From: Tubiluchus corallicola | Lineage: Eukaryota; Priapulida; Priapulimorpha; Priapulimorphida; Tubiluchidae | Assembly (NCBI GenBank): GCA_030141605.1 | Contig: JAQGDQ010000066.1 | Location: 186,001 to 250,000, forward strand | Length of the DNA: 64,000 nucleotides | Reading direction: 5' to 3' | In this document: piece by piece, positions 21,610-34,698 of the stretch | How positions within the stretch are numbered: the stretch's first letter is position 1 | Layout: every line of letters starts with the position of its first letter | The notes under the pieces: model-generated | What the model saw: the letters and a program-made list of their open reading frames with translations, nothing else | What the model was told of the DNA's origin: nothing | The model's database searches: none | Position numbers and translations under genes: made by a program

Positions 21610-23366
21610 TTTCTCTTAATTGCAGATCTGACACTTGTTGCCTCCTGCATGCCAATGAAACAAAAAAAAATATTATGCACAATCAATATTATTTGAATTT
21701 CGACATGCATAACAGCGACTTCTAAATAAACATCTCAAACATGTCATGAACTACAGCCAAAATCTATCACTCGAAAACAAATGGCAATAATTTTATACAA
21801 TATTCTCAAGGAAGCTTTAGTATGACCTTGCTGCTAATGTGATGTGGTTCATTATCTTTTGAGAATATTTCTTCACGTGATTATGATATGTATATGCATA
21901 AAATACAACTACTAGCACTATCTACAGTTCACTGATATTGCTACCTAGTAAAATCATTACTGAGCTAGTGTACCTTTAAGTTAAATGAAGCCACTGAAAA
22001 GAATTAAATGTACTGAATGTGTCCTAGGAGCAAAAATCAATAATACTTGGCTAATATAAATTAACTTATTGCAGATTTTCCTCCTTAAATCTATGTGATA
22101 TCTGTCTAATTAAAGGTAAATGACAATTATTCACAGTAATGTTATTTTTGTAGCTATACAATTTATATACAATCACTTGTACTATTATTTAACAGGCATG
22201 GCTGCTTTTAACAAAACTCCTCATATTTTGATCATAAAATGCTTTAATGCACATTTATTAAAATTAATGCCAGCCATCTTTGCTCTAGCTATTGGTTCAG
22301 CAAGCATATTCTCCAGCAATGGATCACTTTTCCATTTTTGTCAAACTTTCATTTGTTTTTGCAGTTTTTCCACTTTATTTCTTTTGAATTTTTGTCAATT
22401 TTCCCTAGTGATCAGTTGAAAGCATTTGGATTCTAATGCTCTGCCTCTGACATAAAACTGCCTTAGAATACCTGAATGCAAAGTCCAGCATAAATGCAGT
22501 TTTTTCATCTATTTTAAGCTAGCTATGTACACTTGCTGAGAAACATGCTTCTAGTTCTGTTATTTCAAAAATGTAAATGCAAACAAAGTGACTGGTAGTT
22601 GATGTTACTAGCTAGCCAACACAGTACAGTCAGTTCAATTTTATCATGATAATTATGTGGGTTTCATCTTTGTGTAGATTTAGGCCAGCAATAGGTCGTA
22701 CATCACATGATAATAAAATCTAGATTACAGCTCGCTTATGAATGTTTGTAGCACTTTTAACTTAGGTTGGAGATGGCTTCTTTGTAAAGAACTATAGTAA
22801 CACAAATGAAATTTCAATGTCCAGAAACTGCCTTTAAGGTATCATTAAAAAAGAAAAAATGTAGCAAAATTTAAAGGAGGATTTGCTCCATTGTACCTGT
22901 ATTATTGTGAAAATATGAGCTTGCTGATATAATATTATATGATAGACAAAATTAATAATATAAATAAACATGTTGCACAAGCTAACATGAAATTATAACA
23001 GCAAAAAGCAAAACATAAATGGAGTCATTAGAGAGAAATCAAATTCGGTACTTTCAGGTTTTGAATATTGGTCTCCTGCACTAACAGAAGCTTGTAAATT
23101 GTAATCTGGTCACCTCTCTTTAGGTAGCAAAAAATCAAGGAAAACACCAATACTAGACGGCAGTAGAAGTATCTACATAGATATAAGATTTTTGCTTTCT
23201 CCCATACTATTTGTACAATTATTCTTTAACTTTCATGCAAGGAGATGTGACTAGCCAAATCTAATCTAGAAAAACCAAAAACTTCTAACCACTTAACCTA
23301 CCCTATTACTATAATAAAACATATAGGCCATTAACTATATGATTCAGCTTCCTAGATGTCCTGATT
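21610..23366. other. Upstream flank of TGS1
   Basis: AT-rich sequence without a recognisable intact gene. It should hold the TGS1 5' UTR and promoter, possibly with a non-coding first exon, but I see no clear CpG-rich start region or TATA element. A decayed protein-like stretch on the minus strand at 22232-22407 is listed separately. Confidence 0.5.
22232..22407 (-). pseudogene. Decayed coding-like segment of unknown family
   Basis: On the minus strand one frame reads a lysine-rich coiled-coil-like piece (KVEKLQKQMKV) then, after TGA, QKWKSDPLLENMLAEPIARA and KMAGINFNKCALKHFMIKI. The in-frame TGA codons each precede a Gln and could be decayed CGA (Arg) codons. I do not recognise the family. 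It may be a fragment of a mobile element or a processed gene copy, and chance cannot be excluded. Confidence 0.25.
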
Positions 23367-23367
23367 C

Positions 23368-23870
23368 TATATAAAGTACAAGGCATTTGTCCGTCCTATT
23401 CTTGACTACGGTGATGTCATATGGAATCCATCTAGACTGAATGCTATAAGGAAAGTGGAATCAGTCCAACGTAAAGCTACAAAATTAGTTACTGCCATGA
23501 GTAAACTGACGTATTCAGAACGGTTAGGAATTTGAAAAACTCTCATTGAGATTTTGAAGGAAGAGAGGCGATTTAATCCGGATGTTTTGCATCAAGAACA
23601 ATCTGACTAAGCTACAGCTTGGTCGTTATTTTGCTGATGAATAATCTATGAGGTACTGGATTTAAAGTTATTAAGCCAAGACGCAGAAACAGGAACAGGT
23701 TTATGTTCAAGACAGTCAATGATTGGGATTCATTAAATACTAAGGTATGGTGTGCCAATGATGCTTCACACTTTAAGTCACAACTGGATCAGCATTAGGA
23801 AAACCATCCTGAATGGACACTAATATAATAGCGGAGAATTAAAGACTTCCACTCGACTATGAGATAGCAT
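23368..23870 (+). mobile_element. 3' end of a decayed LINE (non-LTR retrotransposon)
   Basis: The plus strand encodes the C-terminal end of a reverse transcriptase-type ORF2: KAFVRPILDYGDVIWNPS, then IRKVESVQRKATKLV and LTYSERLGI, in the classic order. It is interrupted by TGA near 23533 and a frameshift near 23600. It continues with NNLTKLQLGRYFADE, then FKTVNDWDSLNTKV and HFKSQLDQH before a stop at 23796-23798. The tryptophan in the N-D/E-W motif and the FK..LD ending are usual for many LINE clades. The copy is 5'-truncated and inactive, in the same orientation as the second fragment at 25010. Confidence 0.85.
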
Positions 23871-24234
23871 TAAATGTTACAGTGTTCCGGATCCACAGCA
23901 TTATGTGTGCCATTAAATATTGCAAACATGGGCAAAAAGCTATTAGCTTCGTCCCAATCATCGAAGGTAGTGATGAAGCACTACCCCATTTGGAAGTAGC
24001 AATTAACAAGTTACGGAAAAATGCGAGCTCCAAATCATGAACAAGCATAAACGCTTTAAAATTTAATACTATTGTAATTGCAATTTATTATGTCATACAA
24101 ATAAAATTTTATTACAAAATAAAAAGACAAATAGTCTTATTAATATCATCTCTTAAGCAAGCAACAACAGACAATGGAGACCATATACCATTAACTGCGA
24201 AAAGCAATGTTTTGCCTCGAGACACAGCTGTCAG

Positions 24235-24791
24235 GCGCAGAGTACGCCACTAGCCGAAGTAGGACACTACCGCTAAAGCGCATGTGCTAAACTTGCGGAA
24301 AAGCAGTGTCGTACAAGCGCAACCCAAGTACTTAGCAGCGATATCTATCGATAACCAAGAATTATGACATAATAAAACATAAAACTAAATTTGTTTTGAA
24401 AAAAAATAACTAAGAAGAAAAGGGTACTTAGCTCGCTAGCCCTTTTACTTAGTAGAAAACAATTATATGTCCAAGAGGTAGTGAAACTGATCACCTGTCT
24501 ATGAAGTGAGACAAAATAAATAAATGACATACTTTAAGTAATTGTTGGAATCGCCTAAAAGCGGGCTTATTTCACTTCAAAAAGATTAATATCGAAGCCA
24601 AATTTAATACTGGCCGTTCTACTAGCTCAGGATAAGATTATTTTATTTTGTCGCATGTATAACAAATTATTCAACGTGTATTGACGTTTTCAATTATTAT
24701 TATTAAATAAACAAAGATATCAGGCGCTGTCTCTACTTAGGTTAGCCGACATACGCCAATTATCCTACTTTGGCTAGTGTCCTACTCTGCT
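24235..24791. repeat. Inverted repeat pair upstream of TGS1
   Basis: Arms at 24235-24264 and 24763-24791 match at about 25 of 29 positions when one is reversed (core CTACTTYGGCTAGTG). The motif AGTAGGACACTA appears in both arms. The 500-bp interior has no recognised gene. The pair may mark a small DNA element, or symmetric binding sites near the TGS1 promoter. Confidence 0.45.
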
Positions 24792-25009
24792 CTCAACAAC
24801 AACGACGAAATTAGAAAGCGGAAATCTTTGAATACTACTTAAACAGTACACCAATAAAGCCTTGGTTTGGCTGTCTCGCGCATAGTTATACGGACATATT
24901 TGCCCGTCGTAACGGATTTTAAAACCTGTGCTGGTATTTATACTGTCTATACTGAAACAGGTCACTCAGTGGTTGTTATGAATATCAACATTTTATGGTC
25001 CTGAAACGA

Positions 25010-25280
25010 CGAGAAAATTTTATTTGGATAAATTGAAAGACAACAATGTGAAAAAAGAATATCAAAGAAAAATCAATGTTCGAAGCACTTCAACAAAAAA
25101 TGAACAACACTACTTCACATTCCAAATGGACAGATGCTATGACAGTAATCAGAAAGCAGCTGAAGAAATTGTTAGTTATAAAAGAAAAACAATATCAGGC
25201 AGGTAGGCACATATCAAATGATGAACTTGAAAACCTCACATGGAATAAGAAAATTACTGAAGGTTGAATTTTCGTTTTGC
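25010..25280 (+). mobile_element. LINE ORF2 remnant (endonuclease-RT linker region)
   Basis: The frame starts RKFYLDKLKDNNVKKEYQRK, then a +1 shift gives FEALQQKMNNTTSHSKWTDA, a helical stretch and TWNKKITEG. This order (Y/F-L-x-K-L-K, V-x-x-E-Y/F-Q, F-E-x-L, W-T/x-x-x-x) is the usual linker between endonuclease and reverse transcriptase in LINE ORF2 proteins. One frameshift and a stop make it inactive. It lies downstream of the 3'-end fragment at 23368, so the two are either separate insertions or rearranged. Confidence 0.65.
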
Positions 25281-28200
25281 AAAAATTTATCAGAAAATCA
25301 ATTTGGTAGAGAGAAAAAGAAATAGCATAATGAATCAGAACCACAGTTGCAAAAAATCAGTAGAAGATGGCTAAAGTATGCTCACTTGCAGAGGAAATAT
25401 GCATCTGGATCTTTCAGAGTCATCACATTCTACAGAATTAGAAAATTAATAAACAGCTGAATATAAAAACTGAAAAGCGGATTATATTTAAATACCCAAA
25501 ATGGTTCAAGAGATCTGGAAATTATTTATCTATGTTCAAGAACGTTTTCTTGTCCCGTCTTAACCGTTAACACCTTTTGTCTAACTATTAACAGTTATAC
25601 AGCTTTTTGTATACAATAATTGTAAGGTAAATAAATTGGCTCCTCCATGCTGGCTTCCTCCGTGTTTACGTTATTTTTATCTCTATTTTTTAGCTTGAAT
25701 CAAACTCGTAACCATTTAGAGGCTGGAGTAATAACTGAAAAATAATTTAGCACTATAAGCCGAACAAAAATGCAAATTTACAGTATTTGTTGAAACTGCT
25801 GTGTACGAACGGTCAAAGTGTGCATTTCTCCCCAGCTGCTTACCTACAGTCAAATAGCATGGACTGATGTCAGCTAGAGACCATTCAAGTAAGACTGCCT
25901 GGTTAATTCTTTATTTTTTTCGTAAAGAACAATGCTTTATTGCTTCCAGTAATGTTTTCCCATAGCTCAGTGTTACAATTTGTTGTTAACTTTTGATAAC
26001 AAATAAACTTAACTCAAGTTGTATTATAATGTAGCATCCTTGTAAAGCACGCTTTGTAACTTGTACATATTTATATTTTGCTTGTTAAAAATGATAACCT
26101 TCCTCTTTTGTCTGTATCGAGATCTAATTTCAAGTGACCAGATGTATGATGGTAGTTGCTTTTTCACGGAATTTTAGTATTAAGTGTCAGTGCCGAAAAC
26201 ACGTCCTTGCAATCGTCTCAAAGCATGTCTGCCTAGTTGGGACAACTAATGAGGGTTCTTTAGTTTAAAATAATTTAAAAGTGCGCATTATTAATTCATA
26301 ATCTTTAATGGTCTGGGAATTCCGATTGAAAAGTAAAATCTGGGAGCGGTAGTCACGTGGTTGTTGTGTATTATCGACCAGACTGCCCCTCTAGATGAAG
26401 CCAGACTGTCCCAGTTTTCGTGATAGTCAATCTTTTATTTACTGATGTGAAATAGTGAGTTTAAATTGATAGCCAACCACACACTGTAACCAATCAGCTC
26501 TTCCCTTCGCTTTAAGTCAGTGATGATCACTTGTTTGCTTTTATTCACATTTCTTTTGCTTTTATGGCTTCAATGCTGTTTTTTCTCTCGTTTTTGTTGA
26601 ACCATGATTGTTTACTTATATGCGTGTATGAACTGGATTTTATTTATAAACTTATTTGGGACAGTCATTGGGATTACATTATATTAGCCTTTGAAATGCA
26701 GTGAAATATAAGCATTCAGGTTGATTGTGTACCTTCTTTCTGTTAGAGTAGCTGCGCACTTTTATGACCCGCCAATGTATGAATAATTCAAAGACTTGGT
26801 TAACATGGTTTACTACTAATTTTGAAATATTCTAAGTACTTTACTTTTATACTAGGTCCATGTTTCTGGATAATGTTGCTTTTCCTTGAACATGTTCATC
26901 ATCACAACGTGTTCTTCATTTTGTCGAATGAATGTGACGTTGTTGCTTGAACTCTGTGCAACGTGCTTACACGTTATGTCCAACTGTGTCCAATAGGGAT
27001 CCACAATGTAATTTGTAGGTTATAGTTTTGAAAATCTGTTGATTTACGCCTGATTGAGGTGCAAAATGTTTACAGTCCTATAACAGCATTGAGCACAGTG
27101 AAAAAATAACGTGAAACCTGATCTTGTACGTCATTACTGTCAAGCTTCAATTTTCGATGTCATTGTAAACACTATCATTCAAAAAATCAGAGATTGCATA
27201 TCATTTGATGCTGATAGTGCTTTGTGTAACACTGTGGCGGGTGGCATGCTGTTACTTTATCAGCTGTAGATTACACATAAATTAACTGTTTGTGCTATTT
27301 ATAGTTATCATGTATCAACTCAAAAAAATTAGCTGCTTTTTTGTGATAACGTGCGTCTGTGTATGTGTGTTTTAGCTACGTTATCTAGTGATACCTGGAG
27401 TTTGTCGTTTTTGCTTGGATGTAGGTGCACATTCAGCATTGCATCATGCTGCCATCTTTAGTGTAAATTTACGATCAAACAACTGATTTATAAAAGCTGG
27501 GTCAAGCCGTCAAAATTCATATCCTGGCTGCACAGACGATTGTATTTAAAATCTAGTCTAGACTACAGTTGCATATTTTCTAGATACATGATTATTTACT
27601 GGTGCATATTTTCTAGACATGTCACATGAGCTCTGTACTATGTAGCACAAAATATCCTTATTCATTTTCTTCGAACTTGATTTGAAAAATCAAATCCTGA
27701 AAAATGTTTTGAGATTTTTATTCGTATATTAATTGGTATCACAATTTTAAAAATTTACAAGTTTGTCATTAATTTGATAAAAATCCACAATCTGTCCATA
27801 ATTTGGGGTAATATGTTTGTGATGTTAGTCGTGCATACTTTATAAACTTTATAAGCACTTAATTTCTGGTTTTCTAGAACTTTTTGGGAATTTCTGTAGG
27901 GATGCAGGACTTCACTTTGCCAGTCCATCTTCGTATTTTATGTTGCAGTGTCAATGTAAGAGAAATCAGGATTTTCTTCAAAAATTGTCATTGAATTGTT
28001 ACAAATTTTCTCATGTGCATTTAGTTACAGGTAGCTGTAGATATAATAATTTTCTGTGTAATTAACAGCATGAGTACAGTATAATTACGAAGTGTACTGT
28101 ATTAAGTTTACTATCATTAACCGTCATTAGGCAAAAATGTTGCAGGCTTTACTGTCTTGTGTTAAAATTTTCTCTGTGTTTAGAAATTGTCTAGCTAGCA

Positions 28201-31200
28201 ATACTACTGTTTAGTTTTAAATTTGTTCTTTCCAGTGGAAGTGCATGTATAGATTTCAGAATAGTGCAATTTTTGTGCGATAATAATGTTATGTATTCTT
28301 TGACTACAGTTCGTTTTATAAACTGCATTATAAAAACAAATACGCTTGCAAGTTGTTCAATAATTATTGATGGTTATATTCGATTCATTTTCTAATCTGC
28401 ATTTTTTTGTATTGAAATTTGAAATTGGTGACTTTAATGTTCAGTGATAACAGAGTTTGTGTTGTATCCAGTATAAGGACAAAAGTGATACTTCTATTTG
28501 TGCACCAAATGGCATTTTTTGTTGTAACTATTTACACTTTTTGTGCATGTATGCTTGTGCATGTGTTTTGGTTTATATTCTGCCTATATGTATAATTTCT
28601 AACATTACCATTTGCTATTTTTTGCTATGCGTTGCTTTAGCAATTTAGCATGGTGACAGTGGTGTTCAATAAACAGGAGAATTAAATACTACGTGATGTC
28701 ACCTCTTAGCCTGTGTTGTATTCTACTGTGTTCTTTGTAAATTTATAAGTAAATGCTGTCTTTATCAGGTTCACTCTAGTTTTGTTAGCAGCCTTTTCCC
28801 ACTCATTGACAACTTTGTTGATATCTACATATCTCTGTTTATCTGTGCAGGACCGCGTAATTAACTGTGTGTGTAAGCTGAATCTGGTAGCTGACAGTAC
28901 CTCTATGGTTTTTATCTGGCACACATTTTGTGCAATATGGCTTCTGTTTTGCAGCTTCTCTCTGGCCAGTTAACCCGGTTCTAAATTTGGCTCTTGCACT
29001 GATACTTGATCTATACACCAATGTTTGCCCCGAATGCCTCTACCACTGTTTCTATTTCGGTTCAGTGCCATGCTTTGCATCCTTTTCTATTCGGATTAGG
29101 CTTGATCTGTATATAAAAGTTTGTGAAATTTGGTGTTTTGTAACTACTTTGTTGTTTTGCTCTGTGGGGTTTTTTAATCTTGTTATAGCAAGTGAAACGA
29201 TTCAGCTAAACGTCTAATAGTTACAGCATATAAGTAAGTATTATGTGAATGCTTTTTTATCATTCAGCGCCTGTAGAATAGGCGTTCCTTAGAATTCTAG
29301 ACATTTCTTTTCATGTTTTCACTGAATTAAGTAGCCAACAAAGTTTTTGCTTGCTTGCTTCGAAATGTGAAATTTTAATAAACTTGATCAATTAATTTCT
29401 TTCCCCAAATTAGCTGTGCCTTTCAGTTCTCTATTTAAGTTTATTGTTCTGATAGCAATCGTTTTTACGTACATCTTGAAGGTTGTGGCATTCGTACAAA
29501 CATCACACTGTTGAATAAGGAAATACAGTCCGGTGAAAATTATCAAAATATAATAAAGTAATTATAATTTGCTTTTATATGCCTATGTAATCTACAAAAA
29601 GACGTAATCTTTATGTGCATTTATTAAAGGAATTGGGTAAATTATCGAAATCTGCATTATTGTGATTGCTATGCCACATAAAATTAACATGTTATGCAAA
29701 ACATGAGATGGTCGTGTGCAGGATGTCTTAAAACCAATCACGTGTATTATTTTTCTTTAGTGCAGACATTTTATTAAGTTATTCATTATAATTATAGGTT
29801 ATTCAGCTATTGACACCTATTGATAATGGATTTAATTCAGTTTTTTAAATCCATCCATTTTTCTATGTTACTTATAGAACATTAGAAATAATGATTTGTC
29901 TGGCTTCTCATCACTCTAGGTAGGAATAGAGTATCTTAGAGACCATGCAAATTTAACACAATCTTTTCTTTTGTCTTTAGACACATTACAAAACATGCAT
30001 ACTATTAAAATAATACGATAAATATGATAAGTATTGGCACTGCTGACATAAAATTCTGCAGATTTGATTTCTTGCGTTGGCCTGAATACTAACATTTGTG
30101 GAGCTGGTTAGGGGATTTTCGAAGAACATTCTAGACCGCAGAAGACCACTTAAGTGGATCCGGTTTAATAATTTCAGTTTTCTTACAAAGTCTAGCGTCA
30201 TAAAAAATCGATAACAAATAGTCTATTATTTTTATAAACTTTCCTGTTAAAGTAGCATCGGCTGTTATGTCGCTCATTGATAGCAGTCTTCGCGAGTTGC
30301 ACACCATTTATCTGACGGTATTAAGAGCATCATTGTCTGCAGAACGAGTTTTCCAATCCGCCGCATCATCGGTGAATGATCATTTTCGGCGAATTTGAAC
30401 AAAATCTTTCCCGAAAGTGCCTGCGTAAAAGTACCATCAAGCGAGCAAGAATGTCTGCAGCATTAGTGGCTTCTTCTAGCCATTGGTGCGCTCGTTTAAT
30501 GGTTATTTGTTAGCTTTGCTGACTTTGGAAAGAAAGTTCATGTTTTCACTTGTCAGCTTTTCACTGCAGTCAGTTGTTTTTACGATAGGTAGTGGTTGTC
30601 TCGTTATTGCGTTTTAGTGATACAGTAATGAAACTAAAGTTAGTAACAGCTTTATAAATGTGGTAATAAATTTCTGATTTTACAACAATAAGAATCTTGG
30701 TAGACGCCATGCACATAGATAGAACAAAACAGCAACAGTTGTCTTACTTGTCTAACATCTTCATTCAATAGTATGTGTAAGAGTTTCTTGAATAAACTTG
30801 ACTAAAAAGGAAGTAATGTTGCACTTTTTAAACAAAACAGCTATGCAAGCTCAGCTTTTGAAGTTATAAAGATTTTGGCTATCTCTGAAGCAATCATGGT
30901 TTTTAATTTCCTCTTTGACTGACAAAAGTATTATGCATGTCTGCATGTATTACGTATTAGACAAACGTCTGGATTTGGTATCCCATTTCACCGATGGCCA
31001 ATTGTGCTACACTGAAACAAAAGTAACATTTACAAACTTTAGACAATGAGGGTTTAGTGAATGAGTGGATTAGTGATTATACAGTACGTAATTCTCTAAC
31101 AAGACTTTATAACTGTTGTATAATACTTGCATTTGTTTCAATATTACGTTACTGTCAATTTAATTTGCTCAGAACACCCTTTAATCCGTCTTTATGGCTT

Positions 31201-34200
31201 TAGTATTGGGCACTTTTGCGCTTTAGCAAATTTAAAGTCTATTATATAGCATGATTTCACGAAGTTAGTAATGAACATTGATGATCCTGGTTTCTTTAAG
31301 TTTTTTATTATGCTTTCAGAATTTATCCCGTGAGTTAGCTCTAAAAAACAAACCCTAAACGGTGTTAAATTAAATCCGATTTAATGTGATATTTTAACGC
31401 AGTATAAAAGTATTCAGTGAAAAGTTTCACCAGGAATGGGTAGGAAAGCATTTTCTGCTTTAATTTACAGCTTTTTTATTTTTATACATTTAAGCACTGA
31501 TGTTGCAGATTTTTACGTTAAAAAATTCAAGGATAGTGCTGGCTAGCTATGTTTTGTACAAACTACCACCATCGCTCAAAACTGACCTTTTAAAACTGTC
31601 GTAGTACAACATTGGTAGTTTTTATTATGTGAATGTCACACCAATGTAATTTCTTGTTTTCTTATTTTTTATTTAAACACTCATGCACTCATATTGTTGA
31701 GTTATACAATAAAAGAGAAAGAAACGCATTTTTGACAGAAAATAATTATTTGATCTTTTTATGCGTTCAGATTTCAAGACATATTTTAACATAACCTGAT
31801 AGAAAATACATTTCAGAGAATACTCCACTGCGTCATTGTTCTGTGAACAGTTTACAAAGCACAGTTACAGTTACAAAATTCAAGTGGAACGGCTGAAAAA
31901 CCTCACGTTTGTTTGCCTACCCTTCAGAGTCCTTGCCGTCTCCTGGGATTTTTGTCTAGATTCTTTCGACTTTCGAGAAGGATCTACCGATTTCAATGGT
32001 TAATTTGTTTACAAGTTCTATTCTTGCCTCCAGCCTACAGCTTGAATAGCGCGCAGGAAAAGTCCATCCAGCTTCGTTAATTGGCAATTAAAGCATGCCT
32101 AAGCGTGCCTGTATTTATGAGAGCTATCGGACAATTTATTCTGTCTTAAAATGTCAGAGCTGTCGTGGTTGCGTGGGTTGTCAGTGCAGCGCTGTATTGT
32201 TTGAAAAGTTGTATGAGCGACATCCTACAGTGTTTGCTTAAAATTTGTGCAAAAGTGCGCCAGCGTTGCTTTCGGAATGTGATTTGAGTCGGACTTCAGT
32301 GTGATTGTTATTCTTGTGTACAACTTTCATCCATCTCATACATAATCTCACTCACATGTACACTGAGTCCCGCTTGGGTATCATAATGTGCGCGCAGGAC
32401 ATTTGCTTTATACCACAGTGCATAATCACTAAGTTCTGTGTTCAATCAAATTGTTGAATTGGTAGTGGGAAATTTCCTTTTGAGTTGCTATGTAGATTAT
32501 TGAGAGACTCTGCACATATTTTGGCCCGTTAAAATGTTGCCTCGTTGGCGCTGTTTTAATCCAAAAGTGCAGGAAAAATTGCATCCAACAGTTTTCGGAT
32601 TTGCTCAAGGGTGGGTGCTATTTGCGAAAATCGTGTTGATTTGGGATTGCCATATGAGTGATCTGTTGTTCTGCACATGAGTGAATGAAACTAGAAGATG
32701 CTAACACACAATAACATAAATTAATTGTTAATGACAAGAATAGTGACGATGTATGGAACCCGGAATTAAAAACAAGGAAAAAGGCAAAAAACACGATATT
32801 TCAAACCAACTTCTTCACCTGAAGATAACTTACAATCGTAGTTTGAAACGTTTTTCTTTCTTTTCCTTGCTTTTAATTGTAGGATTTTTAAAGTCATTTC
32901 TAGATTATGCTGTTTTTATGTATAAGTAAATCAGTAAATTTTATTCTACTATATGTTCAATTTGTGTTACGTGACAGATTCAAAATAATTGTGTAATAGT
33001 TGTTTATTTGTATCTTACAAAAATAAAACATTTTTTCCTTATGTCCTAACTAAATCCACGTTCATCTCAGAGTTTGTGTAGTTGAGTACTTTATCAGCTG
33101 TTTATGCACCAGAAAAGTAATATTAAATTTCACTAAAAATACTTTTGAGGAAGTTTCTAAGTTATGTGTTTCTTCTTTATTGTTGGGAAGTTGTAGCATA
33201 CGAACAATGCAGAATTACTGATTTTTGTACACTGTATCTAGTAAAAAAAGTATATAAAAATATGTAAAAACCTTAATGAATGAACATTGATTTGAACCTG
33301 ACACTTTTGAAAATGATCATCTTAACAACTAAACCACTTGTTTTCCTTTAGCTGTAATGAAATCAGATTCTAAATTCTGTTTTTATTAATGTTTCTGCTC
33401 ACTAATTTGGTTCAATGTCCAAGACTAAGTACATGTTTCCAAGTGATCCAGTTCAGTTTCTCACTAATCTTTTCAGTTGAAATTTCATAATTGTTTGTTT
33501 ATTGGACTTTGTTGCTTAAATAAGGAATTTAATATGTGATTTAGTTCAGCTGCCTTGCATAACCAGCCGTTCATTATTACTTGTGTCAGGTTTATAGAAT
33601 GCCCGTAGAGGTATTTCCTCAAACGTTTCATGTAAAAATTAGTAGTTGACACACATTCCATTAGACAGGATTAGCTTGAATAGCCACATCTGTTATTGAA
33701 TCTGCAAGTTTTTCATGTTTATGTTCTGCATCAGGTTACACAGTGTGCCAGTTGGGCATAAATTAAACACAGCAACGCAGAATGCGCAGTAACTTCACGG
33801 CAAGGGAAAAATATGATTATTTGAAGATGCTTGAACACACCTTTGACATCAAAATAAACATTAAAGTATCAGATTTATTTGCTTTAACTGCATTTATTTA
33901 CAAGTTATTATAAGTGCATAATTTCTATTATACCTGGCTCAGATTCCGTATATTTTGCGGAGACTACACCGATTTGAAATGTGCAACATTAACTTTTTAA
34001 GTTCTTAGCATTTCAGGAGAGTTTCAAGTTAAAAAGTTTTCATTTCAAACGGTTTTTTTCAAAATTCTGGGAACATAGCTCTATTTGATTTCTGCATTGG
34101 CATTTTCTATACCAGTATGCAGCTGTTAGTATAAGTTAAGTGACTAATTTTTAGTGCTCTATTCACCCAGTTTAACTTTCTAGCTACCCTAGAGCACTGT

Positions 34201-34318
34201 GGCTTGACTGACTGTCTGGTAAATATTGGGGTTTGTGCTGTAAATGTTAACACATTTTGCTTCTCTATGCAGTTTTTATGTATCGTGTATTCACACCGTA
34301 ATAGTTCTTGTTTTTCAG
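25281..34318. other. Long AT-rich region without recognised genes
   Basis: Nine kilobases with only short chance frames. It holds one imperfect hairpin (32764-32880). No conserved protein fragment, tRNA or rRNA was recognised on either strand. It could be intergenic or an intron of a gene whose exons are outside my recognition. Confidence 0.6.
32764..32880. repeat. Imperfect inverted repeat (hairpin of about 117 bp)
   Basis: Arms 32764-32807 and 32841-32880 match in the blocks AATTAAAA-CAAGGAAAA and TTTCAAAC, with gaps. The loop contains CTTCTTCACCTGAAGATAAC, itself partly palindromic. It resembles the short foldback repeats common in invertebrate genomes. No coding content. Confidence 0.5.
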
Positions 34319-34371
34319 GTCCTAGTCGCAGGTGGGTCCTATTACAGGACAATCATGGAGCGTGGAGACCC
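34319..34371 (+). other. Candidate internal coding exon (53 bp), gene unrecognised
   Basis: A pyrimidine-rich acceptor (TTCTTGTTTTTCAG) precedes 34319 and a strong donor GTGAGT follows 34371. In one frame the exon encodes PSRRWVLLQDNHGAWRP, with W and G spacing that loosely recalls the first strands of EVH1 domains. A second frame is also open. Neighbouring exons were not found on either side. It may be a real microexon of a gene spanning this region, or a chance splice-site pair. Confidence 0.3.
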
Positions 34372-34499
34372 GTGAGTCAGCAAACCCTCTTAATCTGGTA
34401 AGCTATTGTCATCACTAGGGTTCTTAAGAACTAGTAATTGTAATGATTTGTGTTTAAAGTCAAATCAACCTAACGACAAGTTGCACTTATAGTTTAGCT

Positions 34500-34636
34500 T
34501 GCACCAGACGCATTTGCCCAGAACAGTGTATGTTTTTTATATGAACTAACACTGATTGTCTGTCTTTTAATATGATGGTCAATGTTTTTAAAATGGCAAA
34601 TAAAGATTTTACTACTACTACTACTACTACTACTAC
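34500..34636 (+). mobile_element. Retroelement 3' tail ending in (CTA)n
   Basis: The sequence ends GGCAAATAAAGATTTT followed by CTA repeats (34608-34636). A short A-rich end plus a trinucleotide microsatellite is the usual 3' terminus of many LINEs and SINEs that lack a poly(A) tail. The upstream 100 bases show no protein match. The start of the copy is not defined. Confidence 0.4.
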
Positions 34637-34698
34637 ATTCGAAGCCCGAATCTTGCAGTTGCAGGTAGCGTGCTCTCCGGTTCGAGCTATTGGCGCTG
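34636..34698 (-). repeat. tRNA-like fragment
   Basis: On the minus strand a GCTC/GAGC D-stem with loop GAACCGGA is followed by a T-arm-like TTCGGGCTTCGAATG. The anticodon stem does not pair, so it is not a functional tRNA. It is probably the head of a tRNA-derived SINE or a tRNA pseudogene. It abuts the (CTA)n tail. Confidence 0.3.

Noticed and set aside
23857-24048. Frames open on both strands downstream of the LINE fragment
   Set aside because: Could be LINE 3' UTR; no motif decides between strands and no homology was recognised.
32534-32610. ATG frame followed by a GTGGGT donor, considered as first exon for the 34319 exon
   Set aside because: Its leftover bases do not match the phase of the RRWVLLQD frame, and joining gives a stop.
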